64,000 bases of DNA from Chondrosia reniformis (taxonomy: Eukaryota; Porifera; Demospongiae; Chondrillida; Chondrillidae). The position numbers and the translations under genes are program-made. Below, piece by piece: positions 13,904 through 25,526 of the stretch (the stretch's first letter is position 1; each line of letters begins with the position of its first letter). The DNA lies in the NCBI GenBank assembly GCA_947172415.1, contig OX359191.1, positions 7,611,130-7,675,129 of the forward strand. Direction: 5' to 3'. The notes under the pieces are model-generated. The model did no database searches and was not told the origin of the DNA. It worked only from the letters and a program-made list of their open reading frames with translations.

Positions 13904-14943
13904 CATAGATCTTATATAAGATCTATGCTTATACGATAATTGTACAATAATATAAATGGCCGACCGTGAGAAGGTACCAAATGCGATACTATAATATATG
14001 TATATCCGAATAACTAGAGCGCTTCCAAAGATTTCTTATACACATGGATATGCACTGTGTAGTACTTGATTGTTGTTGAAGCAGTATTTATCCACATATA
14101 TTATATGGATGTCGTTAAAGTGAAATTTTGCCGATCGACGGCCAACGAAACTCCAAAGAAAAAAAGTTGGACCATACCGAACGCTACCATCCACGACGCT
14201 CAGAGGCCGGGATCGGTGGTAACGCTCTGCCGAGTTGAGCTTTGGGTGTCACTTGCGTGAGAAGAACCAGTTCTTCTCGATATGGCCGACTCATATGAAT
14301 CCTTAAAGATATCAGATGCCAATCCCACATTACGTGGAACCCCCCCCCCCGAAATCCGGATTATTGGTGAGCACGTCTCTATGGCACCAACCGATTAGGA
14401 GACAGCTTCAGAGTCTAAGCGCTACCAACCTCTATGGGAACCGCAACCACCATAGAGATGTGTCCAGGTAGGCCTACTATATAAGGTTTTTCGCTTCTAT
14501 TTATATGAAGTTTTGTCCAAAGAAAACGGTTGTGGTTGGGACCTTTTTTATATATTTCCAGATCAGTGAATTGTTTCAAGCAAGTTTAAAGATATAGGCA
14601 GTATTAGTGGTTCACCTGAAAACTGGGAAAAGCCTGTAAGTGTCTTGATGGGCCGAGGAGAACGACTTTTCTGATCCCAATTATTTTCGAGAAATCGTCA
14701 ATTTATTCCACTTTCATTCCAAACCAGTGAGTCGTTCCAAGCAATTTTACACACATACGCAGTATTTACAATACATCTCAAAACTTTGGCCAATGGATAA
14801 AAGCCATTATGTGTCTTGGTGGAGGGAGGAGAGCGACTTTTCATGATACAGAAAACTAGATAGTGAGAGGTCCGATATTTATCGCCTGTACGATATAAAT
14901 GTCTATGATCGATATTTTAACTCGGCCGTTTTATTAGATGTCT
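13904..14943. repeat. Satellite-embedded block, copy 3 (diverged flanks, conserved core)
   Basis: It starts at the palindrome catagatcttatataagatctatg. The leader (13,930-14,100) and the 3' direct repeats (14,550-14,930) differ from copies 1 and 2 at many positions. The core at about 14,130-14,485 is unchanged apart from a C-run of 11 and a two-base insertion (ccttaaagat). Confidence 0.85.
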
Positions 14944-15520
14944 GTGTTAATGTATGGTGAGAGATAAGGCAAATTTTAAATTTCATCAAAATTTCGAAAA
15001 CCCATTGGACATATAGATGTCTGTGAATGCTGACGCAAAGGTTTAGCTTCATATCTCACCATTTGATTGAGTGACAGCCCTCAATGTACATTAATTTCTG
15101 GTATACACAGTTAATGTATGGTGAGAGATAGGGCAAATTTTAAGTTTAATCAAAATTTCAAAAACCCATTGGACATGTTCTATAGATGTCTGTGAATGCT
15201 GACAGAAAGAGTTAGCTTCATATCTCACCATTTTACAAAGTTAATGTATGGTGAGAGATAGGGCAAATTTTAAGTTTAATCAAAATTTCAAAAACCCATT
15301 GGACAGATGTCTGTGAATGCTGACAGAAAGAGTTAGCTTCATATCTCACCATTTTACAAAGTTAATGTATGGTGCGAGATAGGGCAAATTTTAAGTTTCA
15401 TCAAAATTTCAAAACCCCATTGGACATGCTCTATGGATTTCTGTGAATGCTGACACAAAGGTTTAGCTTCATATCTCGCCATTTGATAGAGTTACAGAGC
15501 TACAGTTAATGTACTCTTTT
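14944..15520. repeat. Satellite array, subfamily B (last units, some shortened)
   Basis: Subfamily B monomers, including units shortened by internal deletion (cattttacaaagttaatg at about 15,230 and 15,350). This is the right end of the satellite array. Confidence 0.92.
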
Positions 15521-15648
15521 GTTAGAGAGAATTGTATAATACTATATATGGCCGACCGTTAGAAGGTATAATATTATAATAAAGACATACTATATCTGAA
15601 AATCTAGAATACTTTCCAATTTTTTACATATGGATATGCACTGTGTAA
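15521..15648. repeat. Satellite-embedded block, copy 4, cut off
   Basis: It matches the first 130 bp or so of the block (ggccgaccgttagaaggta, then aatctagaatactttcc) and stops at gcactgtgtaatac, where a TA microsatellite begins. The breakpoint marks the right edge of the satellite domain. Confidence 0.85.
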
Positions 15649-15676
15649 TACTATATATATATATATATATATATAT
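15647..15676. repeat. (TA)n microsatellite
   Basis: An uninterrupted TA run at the junction between the truncated block and unique sequence. A related (AT)n tract followed by the same cagtatattgtaacttg-type flank occurs at about 18,020-18,070, so both may be ends of one small repeat family. Confidence 0.85.
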
Positions 15677-16070
15677 TATTAGATTACCTTAGTATATTGT
15701 AACTTGTACTATATATATTGTACTGTATATATTTAGAGATCCAAGTGACCCCTAGGATAATCAGTATTTTAAATAGTACGTATAGTTGCAGGCTTTGAAA
15801 TGCTCAACTACTGCATAGAGAGTATAGTAGTTGATACAGTGGCTAGTTTATTATTAAAACTATGCTGTATGTAGCTACATTGTATGTGTATATAAGACAA
15901 GTCCAGACCAGCTAGTTATAATTTTCCTTCAAGTCAGACTGGAATCATTTGTTAGAGTTATCTATCTCAGTCCAGGCCAATGAAAGTACATATTTTCAGC
16001 CATTTCCATTCTTAGGATCTAGCTATAAGGGAGGAATTTATGGTATATAGTCAAAGGAATCCTGAAAGTG
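15677..16070. other. Gene-free stretch
   Basis: AT-rich sequence between the satellite domain and a hairpin repeat. I see no coding exon, RNA gene or regulatory motif in it. Confidence 0.6.
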
Positions 16071-16640
16071 TTTCATACAGTTTGCCCGTAGTATAGCCAC
16101 TACAAACTGTATGAAAACATAGCATGACCGCCCTATTCAATGTATTTTCATTACATAAATCAGCAACAAATTTAAAGCAATTTTGCAGTCATTTATCCAT
16201 GATTTTCTAGATGTAAAAGTGTGTTTCAATGTCCTCAACCTTTGCATTACAATGGCTAATAATTTCTGAAATTGTTTTCTTCTTTATATATTTCAAATGA
16301 ATAGTACTAGCATGTGGACTTATGCAAGTTCTAAATTGTGAATAATTTTTACTAACTAGGAATAGGCTACCCAAAGTTTGAATAAATTTCTGCCAATTTT
16401 GAAACCTATACCATCCCTGCTTCATGCAGCTATCAAAGCCTATCATTCTTGGTGAGCCCAAACACAGAAGTGATGTGTATGATTAATGTCTTAGTAGCAT
16501 GCCACTTCTGTATTGTTAGACATACCACAGGATCAATGTCTTGTTTTGTTAAGTGTTTTGTACCAGTCTATCTTGCAGCACTGCCATACCTATACTTCTA
16601 GATTCAGTTTTTAATGTTTACTTGTTTTTTTTGTTTATGA
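16071..16640 (-). mobile_element. Non-autonomous hairpin-type DNA element, decayed
   Basis: The left end has a perfect 14-bp inverted repeat (tttcatacagtttg at 16,071-16,084 against 16,103-16,116). The following sequence (gaccgccctattcaatgtatt, later ggaataggctaccc) matches the reverse complement of 27,800-28,180. The part from cccaaacacagaagtgatgtg to cctatacttct matches the element half at 27,367-27,480 and the small copy at 33,736-33,886. It has no protein-coding capacity. The ORF at 16,207-16,461 (minus) lies inside this repeat and is not credible as a gene. Confidence 0.65.
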
Positions 16641-17127
16641 TTGCCTACCCTGTTAAAAAGAAAGTGAGATATTCACACTATGTATGGTAAAAGTGATGAA
16701 TACTGCCACAATAAGTTGATCTAGTTGAGAATATCTCATTATTTTTAACAGAGTACAGTTAGATAGAGATAAAATGTTCCAGTTGGCATTGTTTTAGGAC
16801 AAGCTCAGCACAAGTCATGCCATATTTATATAATTAGCAGTTCATTTTCAGAATAACAGCCAAGCGGCACCATTAGAATTGGAATAGCAGTCATGCAAGC
16901 ATTTGCTGTGAAAACAATAGGTTTTTCCAGTGCCATTCTTGTTGTACTACATTTTCTAGCTGAATGGAACCGGGGTTGGTGCTGCAGGGTAGCATTTGAT
17001 GCTAAAGGAGTTGATGGTGTAAAGGAGTTGACTGTTTGTTGTAAAGTAAAAATTCCTGACACTGTCTTCAATTGTGTATGTACCATCCAAAGCATTTGTT
17101 GTCTCCTTTGTTTTCTCCATTAAAGAA

Positions 17128-17380
17128 GGAATTAAGAAGAGAGGAAAATAAAGGAAGAAGAGGAGAGGAAAGAGAAGGAAGAAGAGGAGAGGAAAGAGAA
17201 GGAAGAAGAGAGGAAAATGAAGGAAGAAGAGGAGACTCTCTGAGGAAAATGGGAAGAAGAGGAGAGGGAAAAGAAGGAAGAAGAGGAAAAGAAGATGAAG
17301 GAAGAAGAGGAGAGTAAAGGGAAGAAACAAGAGCAGAGGAAAATGAAGGAAAAGGAGGAGAGGAAGGAAGAAGAGAAGAA
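17128..17380. repeat. Purine-rich GA minisatellite
   Basis: Imperfect repeats of gaagaagaggagaggaaagaga on the plus strand. It produces a long Glu/Arg/Lys-rich reading frame on plus and a Leu/Phe-rich one on minus, both compositional. Confidence 0.9.
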
Positions 17381-17738
17381 CAGGCACAGTCCTACATTGC
17401 TGAAAAGAAGTGAGCTTATACACTCTCATATTATGTTAATAGTTATGGACAACATCTACATTTCAGAATCCAAAAAGAGGAAGATCAGATTGCCTGATGA
17501 TGCTGTAATATCATCGAAAAGGCCGACCAGAAGCAACACTACAGTACCAGGGTTTAGAGTAACTTTATGCCCTACAGGGAATATTTTGGATGATGATGTA
17601 TATAGAACAGTGATCATGAACTACAAACTACGTTCATGCTGTTCATTGTTAGAACTAAATATATGTGATGTACATGATGGTCACACTATAACAGGTGGTA
17701 TGAATTATTTGTATTTATGGGCACATTGTGTATGCTAA
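17295..17738 (+). CDS. Doubtful ORF, low-complexity start with a unique C-terminal part
   Basis: The first 35 or so codons are the GA minisatellite. The rest (from about 17,467) is ordinary sequence with a basic patch (SKKRKIRLPDD) and a Cys-containing tail (LRSCCSLLELNICDVHDG). A possible acceptor (acatttcag at about 17,466) and a possible donor at about 17,696 would make 17,467-17,695 a plausible internal exon of an unrecognised gene. No family is recognised, no clear promoter or partner exons are seen, and a chance ORF remains possible. Confidence 0.2.
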   Translation: MKEEEESKGKKQEQRKMKEKEERKEEEKNRHSPTLLKRSELIHSHIMLIVMDNIYISESKKRKIRLPDDAVISSKRPTRSNTTVPGFRVTLCPTGNILDDDVYRTVIMNYKLRSCCSLLELNICDVHDGHTITGGMNYLYLWAHCVC

Positions 17739-18494
17739 TTTTGTTCATAGAGTCAAAGTGAAAGGGTAAGACAAAGAAGAACTTGAAAAAGATCAAAAGC
17801 GGAGGAAGGACACACTGTGCATGAATATTCTATTAAATATTAACGTTAACATTTTCGAAAATTTGCTTCATAATAATTACTAAACAAGTTTCTATAGATT
17901 TATTAAAAATTGTATGCTACAGTCACTTTCAGCTACTGTATACAACTGCTATGCTACTGCTATAGATACTACCAATACTACGTACATGCTACTATACTGC
18001 TGATAGTGATATGTACAGCTATATATATATATATATATATACAGTATATTGTAACTTGCACTGTATATATGATGTATTTATACACACAGAAAATATGAAA
18101 CTGCCTATGAAAGGTTTTGTAAACCACCAAACTAAAGTATAAGCCTTTCATGAGGTTTGAAAGTAAAATGTTATAAAGTACCAGTGATGCTGAAATTGTA
18201 ATGTATATATGCAATAGTTAAAGTTGAACTGTATGACATTATTAATTATTGATGGGTACATACTCTCATGTTTCATAAAAACAGCTCAAATAACCTTCAA
18301 AACAGAAAAGTAGGTGGGTCTAATTAAGAGATTTAACAATGTGTGGTTGGAAGCTCATGCAGGCATCTTTCAGCGGACATCAAATTGTATATTCAGGCCA
18401 AAGACAGTTTGCTATGTTAACCTCAATATTATTATGGTAGCAATTTAATACCAAAATTAGAATATTGAATCCTAATATTACAGTTAAATGAATA
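17739..18494. other. Gene-free stretch downstream of FARSB
   Basis: AT-rich sequence with an (AT)n tract at about 18,020-18,040. An ATTAAA-type motif on the minus strand near 18,441 could serve as the FARSB poly(A) signal. No exon is supported here. Confidence 0.5.
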
Positions 18495-21400
18495 TTAAAG
18501 AAATTCCTCTAGGTCAATTTCGAGTGCAGCAGCTGGTAGATTGAGATCAAATGCTGAGAGAACGTTAGGATGTAGAGTACCAAGATGGCCGACCTGCTTG
18601 CCTCTTGAAAACACCTCAGCATATCTCCCAGGAAAGAAGGCAGAATCTATTGAGAGAGATACACACCCATTAACTTTGTAATGTTGTAGTCACCTGACCA
18701 TCACATGACATACCTTCAGCAGCTTTGATGTAGTAACCTTCCTTTCCTTGAGACTCAGAGAATGGTACTTCAAGTAGTTGCATCACTCTGTCTAAGAGTC
18801 CGTGGATCACCTGTGTACACGGAACACTCTTTAAAATACATACTCAGGGAGAATTTCAGAATGGTTCATCTCCTTAATTATCTGCTTAAAATGTTTATAA
18901 TACTATTAAACAAGACTAAAGGGGTTTGCACACACACTTCCAAGAGTACATACCTCAAATCCTGGGGACTTATTGTAGTTAACTGCACAAAAGTATCGTC
19001 TATTTCCAGCACCCACATCTGAGACATAAACAACAAAGAACAAGATATTATAGGTGGTGACACACATAACACTGGAAATATGTATTTTATGTACCTTTGG
19101 ATGTATTCTTAAAGATTACATCAGAAATTTCAAAGAGCTTAATTGGGAGTGGCATGTTCTTGTTACAGCTTACAGTTTTAAGTACACCAGGCAGTAGGGA
19201 TGTACGAGCGATCTACAGGCAAGGGGAAGTGGTACAGAGGTAGATGGGCAGAGGAACAGAGAAGAGGATGAGCAGAGGAACAGAGAAGAGGATGGGCAGA
19301 GGAACAGAGAAGAGGATGAGCAGTGGAACAGAGAAGAGGATGGGCAGTGGAACAGAGAAGAGGATGGGCAGAGGAACAGAGAAGAGGATGGGCAATGGTA
19401 CAGAGAAGAGGATGGGCAGAGGAACAGAGAAGAGGATGAGCAGAGGAACAGAGAAGAGGGTGGGCAGAGGAACAGAGAAGAGGATGAGCAGAGGAACAGA
19501 GAAGAGGATGAGCAGAGGAACAGAGAAGAGGATGGGCAGAGGAACAGAGAAGAGGATGGGTAGAGAAATATACAGTAGAGGAGGATTAACAGTAGAATAG
19601 AAAGGTTAATGGACTATTGAGAGGTGAATTGACAATGAACTAGAGACCTGAAACTCAAGTGTCTTTGGATTGCTGATATGAACAGCAGGTATATCTTCAA
19701 TCTTCTTTCCCATCTTAGCAGCTACATCATCCCTGGAGCACTGTAAAGAACACAAAATAAAACATGCCATCTGCTCTTCAACAAACAGATAAAATGGCTG
19801 TTTTGCACAATATGGGAACACTGCACAGGTATTGATACTCACAAGAGCAAAAGTTAAACATTCTGTGAAGCCTGCTTGTGCAACCTCATTCCGTAGCAAA
19901 TCCGATAGCTTGTTGATTGGCAGCTAATGTGAGGTTAAAGGTTAAAGGTTCAAGTAAAAACTGCTAAGTGAATCTTTACCTGCTTAGCTGTGGTAGATGT
20001 AGGAGGCATCCTCTTGACAATGTTATTATAACCATAGGCAATAGCCACATCCTCCACAATATCACATGCATGGATAATGTCTACGTTGAGGCAGAGCAGG
20101 AGAGGAGTGTGCGTGAGGAGGGAGGGGAGTGCGTCGGGAGGGAGGGAGTGCGTGGAGAGGGAGGGAGTGCGTGGGGAGGGAGGGAGTGCGTGGGGAGGGA
20201 GGGAAGTGCGTGGGGAGGGAGGGGAGTGCATTGGGAGGGAGGAGAGTGTGTGAGGAGAACAATGACTGTTAAAGGAAGATAATAGCAAAATTCTAAGTGA
20301 ATGAGTAGCACTGCCATGGTAACTGACCAGCCCTAGTGGGTGGTATCTCTATTTCAACTGCCTTTCCTTCTTGTACAACTTCACTCTTCAAACACATTTT
20401 GTTTAGAATTTTGCTAATATTTTCTGCTGACTCATCAATTCCAACACCTTTGTTAACAACATCAACTGAAACTGTCTCCTTCCTGTAAGGTAGCTTCTGC
20501 AGGAGGTACCAAACACTTACAATTTGATAAGCTACACTTGCACAACCTGACACAGTGTATGATACCACAGTTTATATGTAATGCATGCATACCGGATACA
20601 GTGTATGGTACCACAGTTTATATGTAATGCATGCATACCGGATACAGTTCAATGGAGCCATCTGGGTTCACCACTTCCACTGGTTCTACGCTGCAGTGGA
20701 CAATCAGAATAGAAATGAACTTAATAAAACAGATGGAACACCAATGAGGGCTTTCATTTCTAATATACAGTGACACCTGTCTAATGCAGTCAGTCCCCTT
20801 GGGGCCAGCTGAACTTGGCCTTATTAGAGAGGCGGCTACATTATAGAAAGCTTTATGTACAGCCTATTTATATGTATATTTTTGATTATTTGCTGAACTT
20901 GAAGATCACAGACAATAGCCACATCCTCCACAATCAAACCCTCAGCCGGCTACATTAGGAGACGACTGCTTATACTGCGTATTATTGTACGTATGGAGTT
21001 GGACAAAATATGACTTCTATCAACTAGCATGCTTATTCTGAGCCAACTGGGTCTTGTAGACCAGACCCTAATTAAGCCTCCATTTTACCTCACCTGAAAG
21101 GCTGTTTGCAATAGCAGCTGAACATGGTAACCAAAGTGTCTAGAACTATCTTTGCCTGGAGATTGAAATGTGAGAGATTAGTTACTCACACCAATGACAG
21201 ATACGCAAGTTGGTGATACATACCTTTGTTAGATCAGTAGCAGTGATATCGATAAAGACATTCCTCGTGCTCAGTGTAATCTTAGTGTGATTGCCTACAC
21301 GCATATGGGTATAGATATGTAAGCAAATGCTGAAAGGTTCATATAGACAAAGATTCACAATTTTATCAAAAAGAGCAATATTACTACAGTACTTTTTGGG

Positions 21401-24138
21401 TCGGTTGTCCAAACCAGACATTGCAATAGGTAATCGATTAGCACTCACGACTATCATTTGAACAAACTTTCCCACTAGAATGACATCACCATGCAGCGAT
21501 AACCTTTAACTGATTACCGATTGCAACATCTGGTCTGGACAACTGATCCAAATAGTACTGCATCTTTAGACTTCAAAGGACTAAAGATGATCCATCTCAA
21601 AAATAAGTTTGACACAATTAGAGGATATCCCTATCATCTAAGAGCAGTATTGACTAGAATAAAAATTTGTTTAAAAGCTTTTAAAAATAACTTAAACTAT
21701 AGCTTAAATAAATGGAATTGCAATTTCTTTAATCTTATAGTCTATGAATCTGAAAGTGACCATTAGTAAGGTCGTGAGGTTAGATTCTTTCTTCTTAACA
21801 GTAATTGCTTTAAAAGCCACCACTATTGTAAATCACTGTACACAATATCTAATGATGAGAACAATTTCCCCTGACCTAGAAACGGCTGTAACAACAATTT
21901 CAAGTCTCAATGAAACACAAATCAGCTACCACTTGCCATTTATGATTGGAGGGAGGGAAAGGACAACCTTGTTCTTGTCATAGATCAGAGGGTAGACCGG
22001 CTTGTCTCGGATTATTGGGAGATAGTGACGGAGGTGGCTGTCACCCTAATGACATACACAGGGACACAAATGTCAACAAAGTGACATGTCACTGGATACA
22101 GTAGACATCTGGGCTTACTTCATAAAGTGTCATGATTTCAGGAGCTGTGTACTGCTTGGTCTAAATTACACAGAAAATGGAAGCTCAACACAATCTTATC
22201 CACAGTTATATGTGTACATATATCTAATTATATAGTATAAATGCAACTACTGATATTGGACAGAGCAACATACTGCTTAAATAGCAGACTTTACTGTACA
22301 TTACATGAGGATGTAGGGGCCATCAGTTACAGAAAATGGCCACAGATATTTATTAAGAAAATGGCTTTCAAATTTTTCTAAACCTAGTAATATATGTATA
22401 TGGTATGGTATTTTCAATTTGATAGATAAAAGATCAAATTCACTTCAGACTTTGCACACACATTCTCTATATATAAATATAAGGTCCATGTATACATTTA
22501 ATGGAAAGAAACTCAATTTTAGATGTGGGGCCATTTTCTGCACTAGCTTTCTGCTGTGAACACTGCCCCATATGTACGTAGTTAAAATTTATATATGTAT
22601 ATATACGAAGCTCTCCCTGTAACATACATCACTACTGTCATGTACATGTATAGGAGGTCTAACCTGATTGAGTGGTACAAACTTGATTGACTCGGGAGGG
22701 AGGGCATCGTAGACAAACGGACCTTTAACTGTGTCCATATCATGTGTTCCTATGGAAACCAAACTCCTCCTCCTACAGGTCAAAGGTTACACACAACAAT
22801 AGAAAGTAATAAGATTGGAGAGCTACTCTTTAAAGTATTACCTCCCGATGTTCTGGTGAAGCTTGTCTTGCAAATCTAAAAAACTGTTGTAGCTGGTCTG
22901 AAAAAGATGGTTTTTATGTCACTTCCTTTCAGATAATTCTTGTCAACTTACTTTACTGAAACTGATTCCCCTAAGCACAGCTGCCAACCCAAAAGGCCGC
23001 ACACCAGACGTCTACAGGACCACACATACACACGAGAAGCATACATTCAATTGAGTACATATACGTACATACGTACATGCACCATCTCAATAAAGATGTG
23101 TGCATATCGTGTCAATTAATTATTTTAGCATAACAGTTGGTTGAAGGTGACAGTTGAAGGAGACGTACTGCAGGTGTAACAGTCATTCTTTGAAACTTTC
23201 CATTTGGCGGATCCAGAAACTGGTACCTTGGTAACTCCATCCTTCCCGTTTGTTGAAAGAGACATGAAATGAAAGAAGAACATTATTAAAGCAAGAACAC
23301 TGCTGAAAGAATATCATTTCAACTCACTTATTCAAAAATACAAGAAGAGCCATATTAAGACCTTCAAGACACAGCAGGTCATACCTGAGAGAGAAATCAG
23401 AGTTATAGTATTACGAAATGTCTCTTGATTACAATTGATACTTATCGTTGAACACTTATGTGAGTGAACTCTATCAGTAAGTCCTGTAAGGGAAGGAGAT
23501 GGGAGTACTTCTCCAGTGTTAAAGGAAAAGTATTTTCGCAACAGATCCGCAGAAGGATTTCTTGTTTAATTTAATTAATAGGATCCTCCCCACTTCCATC
23601 TCCCAATATTCCTATTTACACAGGCCACTGAGATGAATAGTCCAATGTATCCAAATGGCCAGTGAATGTATAACATTATATATTACTGTATCAATATGCA
23701 TTGAACAGTAGAGTCAATGTGATAAAACAAACCTGTTTGCTGGAATATCAATCCGATAGATAACTTTCTCTTCTTCACTGGACCCAGATCCTTCCAACAC
23801 TTTCTCTCTTCCTTGGATTGCTCTCTCTGTAGTCTAAACACAAAATGGGATCAATCATCACCATACACCAGGAAGCAATACACTTTTACACACCACTTCG
23901 TCAAGTTCGATTCCAAAATCAAAGCACAATTCATCAAACTCTTCATCACCTTTGCATACAGAAACAAGTGATATGATTGCATGGATCAACAACAACATGA
24001 TGTAGTTAGTTGGCTTTAATAACACTATGACTAACATATATATATAAACTTATATATGTATAATTCGTAAAGTCACTTACTATACTTCTTTCCCAGTGCT
24101 GTAAACAGCTCGTCTCGTGGTATACTAACTGTCGGCAT
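18495..24138 (-). CDS. FARSB: Phenylalanyl-tRNA synthetase beta subunit, cytosolic (complete, 21 exons)
   Basis: Beta subunit of the cytosolic (alpha-beta)2 enzyme that charges tRNA-Phe. The start is ATG at 24,138 ([19 protein letters not shown], close to human MPTVSVKRDLLFQALG). Exons, low to high: 18495-18646, 18714-18810, 18954-19018, 19095-19212, 19648-19740, 19843-19923, 19980-20080, 20328-20496, 20639-20690, 21094-21155, 21224-21294, 21937-22045, 22119-22160, 22664-22772, 22842-22897, 22952-23011, 23169-23241, 23328-23384, 23733-23833, 23894-23949, 24081-24138. These join in frame to 593 codons plus stop, against 589 residues in human. Landmarks are [33 protein letters not shown], the B5-type segment with [41 protein letters not shown] and the end [10 protein letters not shown]. 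Introns are short GT-AG except one GC-AG intron (donor at 21,937). Three introns carry minisatellites, a hairpin repeat or a tandem duplication. Confidence 0.97.
19237..19565. repeat. 24-bp minisatellite in a FARSB intron
   Basis: About 13 copies of aggatgggcagaggaacagagaag with g/a variants. A 24-bp unit stays in frame, so both strands show an 8-residue periodic ORF (MGRGTEKR on plus). It lies wholly in the intron 19,213-19,647 and is not coding. Confidence 0.95.
20098..20262. repeat. G-rich minisatellite in a FARSB intron
   Basis: Imperfect 18-20 bp units (ggagggagtgcgtggggag) in the intron 20,081-20,327. The plus-strand Gly/Glu ORFs and minus-strand Pro/Ser ORFs across it are compositional. 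Confidence 0.93.
20552..20643. repeat. 46-bp tandem duplication over a FARSB splice donor
   Basis: Two 46-bp units (20,552-20,597 and 20,598-20,643) differ at one position (gatacc/ggtacc). On the minus strand the second unit holds the last five exon bases and the true donor ATCCG|GTATGC at 20,639/20,638. The first unit repeats this context 46 bp downstream as a potential decoy donor. Confidence 0.93.
21365..21565. repeat. Imperfect long inverted repeat in the GC-AG intron of FARSB
   Basis: The left arm, read as its reverse complement (taatcgattacctattgcaa and onward), matches the right arm starting taactgattaccgattgcaa at about 21,509. Both contain c(c/t)ggacaac, a GA-CCaaa stretch and a(t/a)agtactg. 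The arms are about 60-70 bp with about 70 bp between them. It looks like a non-autonomous foldback element. Confidence 0.6.
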
Positions 24139-24620
24139 TTTATCGCTTGGACACGCCTACATCTATTGCAAAGATTTCACTCATCCGGTTTCTCGCTGTC
24201 TAGACTAGAGTGACACTCTGTCCTTTTATGGTGGTGTGTGTTTTCACCAAAAATACATGTTCGTTTTCATCCGTGATGGTTATTAGGTCGCAGTCGGGAT
24301 CTTTAAGGATAAATTTTAGATTAAAAACCAATTAATGGATTAGGTCCTTCACTAAATATTACAATACAAGTTTGCCTATACTGGGCACTTCTCCTGGACC
24401 TGCGAATGGGTGCATGTTAGTGAAAGGGGCAGCTTAAGTTAAACTATACATGTAAAATCACTTATAGCTATTTATTTCGTAGCTATAGCCTTTAATTTGA
24501 TATATATTAAGTTTCAATACCATTATGGTGTCATTGAATGTATATAGCTTAGAATGATTGATTTTACTAAATTTAAATCCAGATCTACTGTGTATCATGT
24601 ACGTATGTATCATAGTTAAG
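24139..24620. other. Upstream region of FARSB
   Basis: Immediate 5' side of FARSB. The first 150 bp or so upstream are less AT-rich, as expected for a promoter region, but I see no TATA box or other motif I can name. Confidence 0.4.
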
Positions 24621-24623
24621 TAT

Positions 24624-24710
24624 ATTGAAAGCCAATTTCACCTGGAAATTGGCTTTCAATCACATTAAAACTGGTGTGCACATCAGACACCAGTTTTAAT
24701 AATGTGATTG
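24624..24710. repeat. Two adjacent hairpins (twin stem-loops)
   Basis: Hairpin 1 (24,624-24,660) has a perfect 16-bp stem, attgaaagccaatttc against gaaattggctttcaat, with a 5-nt loop. Hairpin 2 (24,657-24,710) has a 21-bp stem interrupted by a 3-nt bulge (caatcacatt/aaaactggtgt). They share the bases caat. Confidence 0.85.
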
Positions 24711-25526
24711 ACTAAAACTTGCAATTGATTATGAGGCTTTTCAAACACTGCAATTTTGTCTCCAACAGATAGGCTATATAGTGTATATATATATTCTTCA
24801 ATATTAGCAATATAACAATGTGCCATGCAAGGGTACAGTTTATATACCTATATACAGTTTAACTATTTATGTACCTATAAAGTAATATGTATGATGTTGC
24901 TTAATTAATGTGTTGGCACATTGGTAACAAATTGATGGTCTAAAAATGTATGAGTGTGAATGTATAATCATGCAAAATTATGAACCTATATATCCATTAA
25001 AAATATAAGGAACATCAAATTTGCCATGATTGTTAACTGAGGCCCATTTCGGAATTAATGTAACATATATCTACATAGGTCCTACAGTCTACTAGGTGTA
25101 AAAATGTAATTGATATGTCATGTGATCTACATCTAGGTTACAATCTGTAATTAGCTATATTGCTCTCTGCATGAGGGTAACGATCTCAATGTCGAAAGTT
25201 GAAATATGTTAAGGTATTGTATTTGTCCAAATAGAGGCCCTTGCTTATATTTTGGTCCAGTCATTTTGACCAAGTCTCAATTTGAACCCAGCTTCTATTT
25301 ACAATTAGCCTAGCTGACCCTGCATGGCCTCTAAGCAAGACCTGCATGGCTTCATAAATGGACAAATACATGTACAGCATAATATAGATGTGTCACATAT
25401 ATATACTTATTTGTTAGTATTCCCAATAATATTTTATGCACCATCTGAAACTTGCAATTGCAATGTACGCATATACGTATTCTCATGATTCAAATAATTG
25501 AGCATGAATTATTTGTTTTATATATA

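Noticed and set aside
16956-17429. 157-aa Leu/Phe-rich minus-strand ORF
   Set aside because: It is the complement of the GA minisatellite; the composition explains it.
19244-19600. 118-aa ORF with MGRGTEKR repeats
   Set aside because: A 24-bp minisatellite wholly inside a FARSB intron; both strands stay open because the unit is divisible by three.
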